This document shows positions 1 to 5,679 of a stretch of 13,193 bases of DNA, one piece after another. Under the pieces are notes generated by a model. That model did no database searches. It was not told the origin of the DNA and saw only the letters and a list, made by a program, of their open reading frames with translations. Position numbers and translations under genes: made by a program. Every line of letters starts with the position of its first letter. The stretch's first letter is position 1. Source of the DNA: Elusimicrobia bacterium UBA4817 (lineage in GTDB: Bacteria; Elusimicrobiota; UBA8919); the NCBI GenBank assembly GCA_002402375.1, contig DHFT01000011.1, forward strand, positions 4,843-18,035, read 5' to 3'.

Positions 1-47
1 AGTTTTTCAATTTTTCCCTGCTTTACATCCTTGCTTTTTCCGTCCAT
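1..47 (-). CDS. 5' end of an unidentified gene, cut by the window edge
   Basis: An ATG at 47-45 opens a frame of 15 codons (MDGKSKDVKQGKIEK, then a partial codon) that runs off the left edge without a stop. An AAAAGG ribosome binding site lies about 7 bases before the ATG. The frame starts 24 bases after the PilZ gene stop on the same strand, so it is probably the second gene of that operon. The visible residues are a lysine-rich, hydrophilic amino terminus and match no family I can name. The call rests on the binding site, the spacing and the open frame only. Confidence 0.5.
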   Translation of the reverse strand, partial: MDGKSKDVKQGKIEK

Positions 48-71
48 TTTAATACCTTTTTATATTCGCTG

Positions 72-452
72 TCAATTTTCCGCATCTTTTCTTTGCAGGA
101 ATTTTTTTATTAAGTAATTCTGTTCTTCAAGTTGCGACATTATGAAATCGCCGAGTTTCATACGGTCAAGCATATTTATCTGGGTTAATTTCAGACCGTA
201 TTTGCTGTTGCCGATTTCACGGACCACCTGACCGGAGAAGCCGCATTCAAAACCGTTAGGCAGTGAAACGGTAAATTTCAGGTTTTCTCCGAGGTTGACC
301 TCGTTGTCCGTTTCCACGGCAAAACCGCCGACGGACAGGTTGACGATTTTCCCGGCGGCATTTTCCGTCGGATAATCAACCGACGAAAATTTGCACGGTA
401 TATCCAAAAGCACCCTTACATAATCCCTTTTTTCTTCACCTTTTGATTGCAT
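72..452 (-). CDS. PilZ domain protein, probable cyclic-di-GMP receptor
   Basis: This is a single-domain PilZ protein of 126 residues. The c-di-GMP signature is complete: R9-x-x-x-R13 in the amino-terminal arm, and N38-x-S40-x-x-G43 (NLSVGG) at the start of the beta barrel. After the barrel, from about residue 95, comes a charged helical tail (LEEQNYLIKKFLQ). Proteins of this type bind c-di-GMP and act on motility, adhesion or exopolysaccharide machinery; the target here is unknown. The chosen start is the ATG at 452. A TTG 36 bases upstream is in frame, but it lies inside the -35 box of the gene's own promoter and so would not be transcribed. There is no Shine-Dalgarno sequence, in keeping with a leaderless message. 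It diverges from the LeuT-type transporter and is followed by a partial gene at 47. Confidence 0.85.
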   Translation of the reverse strand: MQSKGEEKRDYVRVLLDIPCKFSSVDYPTENAAGKIVNLSVGGFAVETDNEVNLGENLKFTVSLPNGFECGFSGQVVREIGNSKYGLKLTQINMLDRMKLGDFIMSQLEEQNYLIKKFLQRKDAEN

Positions 453-459
453 ATATTTT

Positions 460-488
460 ATTATACTTAAAATTTCCCTATAAATCAA
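460..488 (-). promoter_or_regulatory. Sigma70-type promoter of the PilZ gene, predicted leaderless
   Basis: On the minus strand, TTGATT (488-483), a 17-base spacer and TATAAT (465-460) form a near-consensus promoter. The -10 box is followed by 7 bases and then the ATG at 452, so transcription should begin at or next to the start codon. No ribosome binding site is present. Confidence 0.75.
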
Positions 489-517
489 TTGACTTTGTTA
501 TATTTTTTTTATACAAT
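489..517 (+). promoter_or_regulatory. Sigma70-type promoter of the LeuT-type transporter operon, predicted leaderless
   Basis: TTGACT (489-494), a 17-base spacer and TACAAT (512-517) are followed by 7 bases and the ATG at 525. The -35 box directly abuts the -35 box of the PilZ promoter on the other strand (483-488), giving the core AATCAATTGACT. No Shine-Dalgarno sequence precedes the ATG. Confidence 0.72.
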
Positions 518-524
518 TTTTGTA

Positions 525-2078
525 ATGTCAAAAGCGAGACAATCTTGGGGCTCAAAAATAGGAATCATTCTGGCTGTTGCCGGAAGTGCCGTGGGCTTGG
601 GAAATTTTTTGAGGTTTCCCGTTCAGGCGGCGCAGAACGGCGGCGGCGCTTTTATGATTCCTTATTTTATTTCATTCCTCCTGCTCGGTATTCCGTTAAT
701 GTGGATTGAATGGACGCTGGGAAGATTCGGCGGCGGATTTGAGCACGGCACGGGTCCCGGAATTTTTCACTCCATGTGGAAGAAAAACCGTTTTATAAAA
801 TACTTCGGCGTTATCGGCATTTTCGGACCTATTGTTATTTTTATCTACTACACATATATTGAGTCATGGTTATTGGGCTATACATTTTTTTCACTGACGG
901 GCAAATACTCGTCAGTAACAACTCCGGATGCGATGAAATCATTTCTGTCCGGTTATCAGGGACTTGTCAAAAATGAGTATTTCGGCGGACTTAAAACCGC
1001 TTACGCATTTTTTCTGCTCACTTTCATAGTGAACATAACAGTCGTGTATTACGGAATAAAAGGCGGCATAGAAAAACTTTCCAAAATTGCGATGCCGGTT
1101 TTACTTTTCTGCGGAATTTTACTTGCACTAAGAGTGCTTACTCTCGGAACGCCGGACGCCGCAAAACCCGATTGGAATCTTAAAAACGGTTTGGGATTTT
1201 TGTGGAATCCCGACTTTACAAAATTATTAAGCGGAAAGGTTTGGATGGCGGCCGCGGGACAGATTTTTTTCACGCTTTCAGTCGGTATCGGCGTAATTCT
1301 TACTTATGCCTCTTACTTAAAAAAACAGGACGATGTGGTGCTGTCGGGACTCACCGCTGCAACAACCAACGAGTTTGCGGAGGTAATTCTGGGCGGCTCA
1401 ATAGTAATACCGGCTGCTTTTATTTTTTTCGGGCCGGAAAATATAATTCCGATTGCACAAAGCGGTTCTTTTAATCTCGGTTTTATAACAATGCCTCTGA
1501 TTTTCGGAAAAATCCCGTTCGGAATAATTTTTGCGACATTGTGGTTTCTGCTTTTGTTTCTTGCGGGCATCACCTCTTCCGTCTCGCTTGCGCAACCGGC
1601 GGTAGCATTTCTTGAAGACGAGTTTAATCTGTCCCGCAAAGAAGCGGTGGGTGTCTTCGCCGTTGTGTGTTTTGTTCTGTGCCAGCCGGCAATTTTCTTT
1701 TTAGGACAGGGCGTCGTGGACGAACTGGACTTCTGGGGCGGAACTTTTTGCCTTGTTCTTTTCGGCACTATTGAAGCGATTTTATTTAGTTGGGTTTTCG
1801 GAATTGACAAGGCGTGGGATGAAATGCACATCGGTGCGGACATCAAAATTCCGAAATTTTATAAATTCGTAATAAAATATATTACTCCGTTATTTTTAAT
1901 TTTGATTCTTGGTTTTTGGTTTGTGCAGGAAGGAGTGCCTGTAATTTTAATGAAAAATGTTTCGGCGGAAAATATAAATTTTGTGGTTTTGACGAGGATA
2001 ATGCTGGCAGGACTTTTTCTTTTGATTGCGTTTCTTGTCAAAATTACATGGAATCGCAAACGCGAGGTGAACAGATGA
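525..2078 (+). CDS. LeuT-type sodium:amino-acid symporter (NSS/SNF family)
   Basis: This 517-residue inner-membrane protein is a close relative of Aquifex aeolicus LeuT, which imports small hydrophobic amino acids with two Na+ ions. From recall of LeuT, the first 30 residues align without a gap. G20, A22, V23 and N27 (Na+ ligands) and R30 (outer gate) are in place, as are the TM6 segment GQIFFTLS, the TM8 segment GITSS and the gate region DELDFW. The glutamate equivalent to LeuT E290 is kept (NEFAEVILGG), which in the family goes with chloride independence. Pocket residues differ from LeuT: N21 is S, V104 is I, F259 is I and I359 is L, so the preferred substrate may differ. The start at 525 is set by the LeuT alignment and the promoter; an upstream TTG frame overlaps the -35 box. 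The stop overlaps the next start as ATGA. Confidence 0.93.
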   Translation: MSKARQSWGSKIGIILAVAGSAVGLGNFLRFPVQAAQNGGGAFMIPYFISFLLLGIPLMWIEWTLGRFGGGFEHGTGPGIFHSMWKKNRFIKYFGVIGIFGPIVIFIYYTYIESWLLGYTFFSLTGKYSSVTTPDAMKSFLSGYQGLVKNEYFGGLKTAYAFFLLTFIVNITVVYYGIKGGIEKLSKIAMPVLLFCGILLALRVLTLGTPDAAKPDWNLKNGLGFLWNPDFTKLLSGKVWMAAAGQIFFTLSVGIGVILTYASYLKKQDDVVLSGLTAATTNEFAEVILGGSIVIPAAFIFFGPENIIPIAQSGSFNLGFITMPLIFGKIPFGIIFATLWFLLLFLAGITSSVSLAQPAVAFLEDEFNLSRKEAVGVFAVVCFVLCQPAIFFLGQGVVDELDFWGGTFCLVLFGTIEAILFSWVFGIDKAWDEMHIGADIKIPKFYKFVIKYITPLFLILILGFWFVQEGVPVILMKNVSAENINFVVLTRIMLAGLFLLIAFLVKITWNRKREVNR

Positions 2079-2179
2079 ACTTTTCCGGTTGGGTTTTTCT
2101 ATCGGTATCTTGGCTTTTTATAATAACACTTATGTTTTTTTGTGTCACAAAAATTTTTAAAGGAGGAAAAAATGATTAA
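2075..2179 (+). CDS. MetS-type small subunit of the NSS transporter, 34 residues
   Basis: This is a very short gene encoding one membrane span (about residues 5-25, rich in F, L, V, I and W) with a basic tail (KIFKGGK). It begins in a 4-base ATGA overlap with the transporter stop, so it is translationally coupled to it. Small single-span peptides in this position are known as the MetS family, after Corynebacterium glutamicum MetPS, where both parts are needed for methionine uptake. The assignment rests on position, length and the span; sequence similarity cannot be scored here. LeuT itself is known to work without a small subunit, so a role in stability or regulation is equally possible. Its 3' end contains the ribosome binding site of the next gene and overlaps that gene's start by 8 bases. 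Confidence 0.75.
   Translation: MNFSGWVFLSVSWLFIITLMFFCVTKIFKGGKND
2161..2166 (+). promoter_or_regulatory. Strong ribosome binding site of the acid phosphatase gene
   Basis: AGGAGG lies 5 bases before the ATG at 2172, inside the last codons of the small MetS-type gene. It selects 2172 over an in-frame ATG at 2142, which would lie within the MetS-type gene and would put a charged stretch before the signal peptide. Confidence 0.85.
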
Positions 2180-2786
2180 AAAAATTAGTCGTAAGATTTT
2201 ACTTCTTACTTCTTACTTCTTACTTCTTACCGTCTTTTTCGGTTGCTCAACACCACAGAAATCGGCAGCACCTTCAAGTTCCGCTATTTCAGAACAAAGC
2301 GGAATAAATGTCGGTTTTGATATTGACGACACGCTTCTTTTTTCCACCCCGGCTTTCAAGAAAGCGGATGAAAGCGGAGAGGCGGCTTACTCGGATGAAT
2401 GGTGGACTATCGTCAACAAAAGCGATGAGGGAAACAGCATAGTCAAAAAAGTTGCAGAAAAAATTCTCAACGAACACAGGTCAAAAGGCGACGGGATTTT
2501 TGCGATTACGGCAAGAGATAAAGCGGGGAGTAACGTCTTAAAAAGTTATATGAATAAAACTTTTGGAATAAAAAAAGAAAACGTTTTCTGCACTCACAGA
2601 AAAGCGGAAAAAATCAGGGAACTCAATATAAAAATATTTTACGGCGATTCCGACTCGGATATTACCGCCGCACAAGAGGCAGGTGCAAAAGGAATACGGA
2701 TTCTGCGTTCCCCAAAATCATCTTATAAAAGCAAGTATCACCCCGGCGAATTCGGAGAAGAAATAATTCCGAACTCGGAAGAATAA
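2172..2786 (+). CDS. aphA: Class B acid phosphatase (AphA-like, HAD superfamily), predicted lipoprotein
   Basis: This 204-residue non-specific phosphomonoesterase releases phosphate from nucleotides and other esters outside the cytoplasm. HAD motifs in order: D50-I-D52-D-T, T113 in FAITAR, K144, and G158-D-S-D-S-D163. The region from KIFYGDSDSD through GIRILRS to the end (FGEEIIPNSEE) resembles E. coli AphA closely. The loop between motifs II and III is shorter than in E. coli. The amino terminus is unusual: basic residues, a hydrophobic core and then FFGC with Cys25. This looks like a lipobox and would anchor the enzyme as a lipoprotein, whereas E. coli AphA is a soluble periplasmic tetramer. 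The signal core is encoded by a 7-base tandem repeat (2199-2230). It is third in the transporter operon. Its stop lies 3 bases from the stop of queF on the other strand. Confidence 0.9.
   Translation: MIKKISRKILLLTSYFLLLTVFFGCSTPQKSAAPSSSAISEQSGINVGFDIDDTLLFSTPAFKKADESGEAAYSDEWWTIVNKSDEGNSIVKKVAEKILNEHRSKGDGIFAITARDKAGSNVLKSYMNKTFGIKKENVFCTHRKAEKIRELNIKIFYGDSDSDITAAQEAGAKGIRILRSPKSSYKSKYHPGEFGEEIIPNSEE
2199..2230 (+). repeat. Heptanucleotide tandem repeat TTACTTC, 4 copies plus TTAC, in the signal-peptide code
   Basis: Four exact copies of TTACTTC (2199-2205, 2206-2212, 2213-2219, 2220-2226) are followed by a partial copy, TTAC. They encode the signal-peptide core LLLTSYFLLLT. Because 7 is not a multiple of 3, gain or loss of one copy would shift the frame of the phosphatase gene. 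Confidence 0.95.
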
Positions 2787-2789
2787 TAT

Positions 2790-3167
2790 TTATTTTTTGT
2801 AATCCGTTTTTACCGTAGTTTTTAGACCGCCGCGGAGATTGAAGGTTGCTTCTACATGCATTTCTTTAGGCGAGATTAGTTTTGTTAAATCGCAAAGGAC
2901 TCTGTTGACAACGCTTTCGTGAACGAGCCCCACATTTCTGAAACTCTGCAAATAAAGTTTCAACGATTTTAATTCAACGCAAAGTTTGTCCGGCACATAA
3001 ATAATTGAAAGTTTTGCAAAATCGGGCTGGTGCGACCACGGACACAGGCAGGTGAACTCATCCGTTTCAACTATAACTTCAATTTTTTTCCCTCTATATT
3101 CGTAATCCATCGCCACCAGCGAGCCCGGATTTATTTTATCAAATTGCGGGCGGGCATTTTTTTTCAT
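2790..3167 (-). CDS. queF: NADPH-dependent 7-cyano-7-deazaguanine reductase QueF
   Basis: This enzyme reduces the nitrile preQ0 to the amine preQ1, the last free-base step of queuosine precursor synthesis. The 125-residue length fits the unimodular type I form. The catalytic Cys42 and Asp49 lie in TCLCPWSHQPDF. The QueF motif E65-L-K67-S-L-K70-L-Y72 leads into S75-F-R-N78, and H83-E84 follow. The start overlaps the queE stop as ATGA, so translation is coupled. It is the last gene of the long minus-strand operon. No terminator hairpin is visible downstream, and the convergent phosphatase gene begins only 3 bases away. Confidence 0.96.
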   Translation of the reverse strand: MKKNARPQFDKINPGSLVAMDYEYRGKKIEVIVETDEFTCLCPWSHQPDFAKLSIIYVPDKLCVELKSLKLYLQSFRNVGLVHESVVNRVLCDLTKLISPKEMHVEATFNLRGGLKTTVKTDYKK

Positions 3168-3856
3168 CTGATTCCCAATTTTTTATGCAGCTGCGGGATT
3201 ATTGAAACATTTTCAAGTTTTGTCTCGGCAAACTTTTTTAAGGTGCGGATTCTTTCAAAAGGCATCGCATTTACATTTTTAATCGGCGTTACCGGCTGGA
3301 TAACAAGCGGAATGGAAGCGTCAACTTGCGAAATAATTTCAACCGCTTTTTTAAATTCTTCTTCCGTGGATTTTGAAGTCAAAACGATTTTTACAAAAAC
3401 TTTATTTTTCGCGATTTTCAGAAATTCAAGGTGTTCTTTCCAGTATTCAATGCCGCAGGAAGTGGGAAGTTTTATGTCCATTGCAACATAATCCACAGCG
3501 GATGAAATTTTAGAAAACTTTTCGTAAAGAGTGCCGTTGGTATCAAGATATGCTTTCATTCCTCTTTTTTTGAAATGCGGAATAATTTCCGAAATTATTT
3601 CGGCGTGCAGCAATGGCTCTCCTCCCGTAAAGGAAATAATGGAAACCTTTTTCGCCGATTCCAGTTCTTTTTCAATATTTTCTATAATTTCAGATACTGT
3701 TTTAATTTTTCCGGCAACGGCGGGCCGACTTCCCTGAGTATCGCAGTAATCACAATGTAAATTACATCCGGAAAACCGGACAAAAACCATTGGAATCCCT
3801 GCGTAAATCCCTTCACCCTGAATAGATGTAAAAATTTCCGAAATTCTTCCTATCAT
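3164..3856 (-). CDS. queE: 7-carboxy-7-deazaguanine synthase QueE (radical SAM)
   Basis: This is a radical SAM enzyme that converts 6-carboxy-5,6,7,8-tetrahydropterin to 7-carboxy-7-deazaguanine. The amino-terminal ISEIFTSIQGEG motif is typical of QueE. The 4Fe-4S cluster motif is the canonical C31-x3-C35-x2-C38 (CNLHCDYC). A GGEP motif follows near residue 78 (FTGGEPLL), as in other SAM-binding radical enzymes. At 230 residues the length is normal. Both ends overlap neighbours as ATGA (queC upstream, queF downstream), a sign of tight stoichiometric coupling. Confidence 0.96.
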   Translation of the reverse strand: MIGRISEIFTSIQGEGIYAGIPMVFVRFSGCNLHCDYCDTQGSRPAVAGKIKTVSEIIENIEKELESAKKVSIISFTGGEPLLHAEIISEIIPHFKKRGMKAYLDTNGTLYEKFSKISSAVDYVAMDIKLPTSCGIEYWKEHLEFLKIAKNKVFVKIVLTSKSTEEEFKKAVEIISQVDASIPLVIQPVTPIKNVNAMPFERIRTLKKFAETKLENVSIIPQLHKKLGIR

Positions 3857-4509
3857 ACGATCGGATCCTTTCTGCCGGCGGACGTAAAACCTTTTGCGCG
3901 CAAAACACAGGCGTCACACTTTCCGCATGGCTTTTTCCCGCCCGAATAGCAGGACCATGTCAATTCAAGCGGAACTTTCAACCTAAACGCCAACTCCACA
4001 ATTTCCTTTTTTGTCTTGTAAAGCAACGGGGTTTCAATTTTTATATCCCCGCTTTTTGTCCCGACGGATAACAGTTTGTTAAAATTTTTGTAATACTGCG
4101 GACGACAGTCGGGATAACCGGAAAAGTCAACCGCATTCGCACCTATAAAAATCTTTTTCGCGCCAATTGTTTCGGCGAAAGAAAGAGCATAACTTAAAAA
4201 AATAGTATTCCTGCCGGGGACATAAGTTAACGGTATTTCTTTGCCTATTTTTTTATTATACGGAATTTTTTTGTTTTTGTCAATAAGCGAACTGCCTTTC
4301 CAAGGAAAAAATATTTTTACCGTTTTATAATCAACATCGGCACAAGCAGCAATTTTTTTAGCACTTTTTAATTCACGGCTGTGCCTCTGACCGTAATCAA
4401 AAATCAGACAATGACATCTGAATTTTCTCCTTGCTATAAAAAGCACCGTTGATGAATCCAGCCCTCCGGAGAGCAGGACAACCGCCTCATTTTTCGTAGT
4501 ATTCCGCAC
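3853..4509 (-). CDS. queC: 7-cyano-7-deazaguanine (preQ0) synthase QueC
   Basis: This ATP-dependent ligase turns 7-carboxy-7-deazaguanine plus ammonia into preQ0. The PP-loop SGGLDSS is at residues 14-20. The carboxy-terminal zinc site has C187, C195, C198 and C201 (CX7CX2CX2C). The protein has 218 residues. The only start upstream of the PP-loop is the GTG at 4509; an ATG overlapping the queD stop is out of frame. The gene therefore begins 23 bases inside queD with a weak binding site, probably relying on queD translation. It ends in an ATGA overlap with queE. Confidence 0.95.
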   Translation of the reverse strand: MRNTTKNEAVVLLSGGLDSSTVLFIARRKFRCHCLIFDYGQRHSRELKSAKKIAACADVDYKTVKIFFPWKGSSLIDKNKKIPYNKKIGKEIPLTYVPGRNTIFLSYALSFAETIGAKKIFIGANAVDFSGYPDCRPQYYKNFNKLLSVGTKSGDIKIETPLLYKTKKEIVELAFRLKVPLELTWSCYSGGKKPCGKCDACVLRAKGFTSAGRKDPIV

Positions 4510-4858
4510 AGTTTTTTTCGGTCTCCCAAACTTTTACTCTTTCAACTTTCAACATTTTATTTTTAATTTTTAATTCGGCTTCCGTAAATATAAATTCCGC
4601 TATATTTTCCGCAGTCGGGTTAATTTTGTTAAACGGCGGGACACGGTTAAGATAAGCATGGTCTAATTCCGATAAAATATTTTCTAAAACATTTTTTAAG
4701 TAGGAGAAATCGGATAGCATACCGCTTTTGTCAAGCGAACTGCCCCCAACGGTCAGATAAACCCTGTAATTATGACCGTGCAGTTTTTCGCACTTACCTT
4801 TGTAATTTCTTAAATTGTGTGCCGCAGAAAAATTATCCTCAACCGTTATGCTATACAT
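4487..4858 (-). CDS. queD: 6-carboxy-5,6,7,8-tetrahydropterin synthase QueD
   Basis: This is the first dedicated step of 7-deazaguanine synthesis, acting on 7,8-dihydroneopterin triphosphate. The zinc histidines H14, H27 and H29 and the catalytic Cys23 are seen in FSAAHN and CEKLHGH. A conserved DH pair (LDHAYLN) and the late Glu in VWET also fit the family. Length is 123 residues from the ATG at 4858. A TTG one codon upstream is possible, but GAGAGG (4869-4864) is better spaced from the ATG. The start overlaps the murI stop by one base (TGATG). The GTP cyclohydrolase (folE) that makes the substrate is not in the window. Confidence 0.95.
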   Translation of the reverse strand: MYSITVEDNFSAAHNLRNYKGKCEKLHGHNYRVYLTVGGSSLDKSGMLSDFSYLKNVLENILSELDHAYLNRVPPFNKINPTAENIAEFIFTEAELKIKNKMLKVERVKVWETEKNCAEYYEK

Positions 4859-5679
4859 CAATACCTCTCTATGTCCACTTTTTTTGCAACGGACATAACC
4901 TTTCCCAAAAATATTTTACTTAATACGGAAAATTTATCAGGCGCATCGGAAACATAAAATCTTAAACTGCCGCGGGAATGTGCTTTACGGGACAGACCTT
5001 TTTCGGATAAAATCTTTTTTACGGATAAGGAAACTTCCCGGGCGGAATCAATAAGGACTATGTTTTTGCCTACTACCTGCCGGATAATTTTTTTAATCAT
5101 CGGGTAATGAGTGCATCCTAAAATTATGACATCGCAGCCGGCTTTTTTGAGCGGACGCAGATATACCTCGGCGATATTTCTCGTTATTCCGGTATCCGTC
5201 CAGCCCTCTTCAACCAGAGGAACAAAAAGCGGGCAGGGTTGCTGAAAAACCTTGATGCGACCGTTCAATTTTCTAATCGCATTTTTATACGAATCGCTTC
5301 TTACGGTAGCGGAAGTCCCTATGACGCCGATTCTTTTATTAACCGTTTTTGAAACCGCCGCGCAGACGCCGCTTTTTATTACACCTACGACCGGTATCTT
5401 TTTTGCGATTTTTTTTATGTCGTTAAGGGCAAGGGCAGAGGCAGTATTGCAGGCAACCAATATGAGTTTTACATTATGCCTGATTAAAAATTTCGTAATC
5501 TGTCTTGAAAAATTTTTTACCGCGGTTTTTGATTTTGTTCCATAAGGCACTCTCGCGGTATCGCCAAAATAAATTATATTTTCCGATGATAAAATCCTGA
5601 TCAATTCCTTCAAAACGGTAAGACCGCCGAGACCCGAATCAAAAATCCCGATTGGTCTATTATTTAAGTCGTTTTTCAT
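4858..5679 (-). CDS. murI: Glutamate racemase MurI
   Basis: This racemase makes D-glutamate for peptidoglycan. It has 273 residues, the usual length. The two catalytic cysteines are C78 (VACNTAS) and C190 (LGCTHYP). D14 in IFDSGLGG and the motif FGDTARVPYG (39-48) are also present. The chosen start is the ATG at 5679, because MKNDLNNRPIGIFDSG matches the family start. A longer frame to 5781 would add 34 lysine-rich residues that only re-read the amidase gene. The gene begins 20 bases inside the amidase gene, linking D-Glu supply to a wall-cleaving enzyme in one transcript. Confidence 0.95.
   Translation of the reverse strand: MKNDLNNRPIGIFDSGLGGLTVLKELIRILSSENIIYFGDTARVPYGTKSKTAVKNFSRQITKFLIRHNVKLILVACNTASALALNDIKKIAKKIPVVGVIKSGVCAAVSKTVNKRIGVIGTSATVRSDSYKNAIRKLNGRIKVFQQPCPLFVPLVEEGWTDTGITRNIAEVYLRPLKKAGCDVIILGCTHYPMIKKIIRQVVGKNIVLIDSAREVSLSVKKILSEKGLSRKAHSRGSLRFYVSDAPDKFSVLSKIFLGKVMSVAKKVDIERY

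Noticed and set aside
489..524. Longer transporter start (TTG at 489) giving 12 extra residues
   Set aside because: It begins in the -35 box of the promoter, and the LeuT amino terminus aligns from the ATG at 525.
1313..1846. 177-residue minus-strand open frame within the transporter gene
   Set aside because: It lies wholly inside the transporter gene, is rich in Lys, Ser and Pro without any domain, and is explained as a shadow frame.
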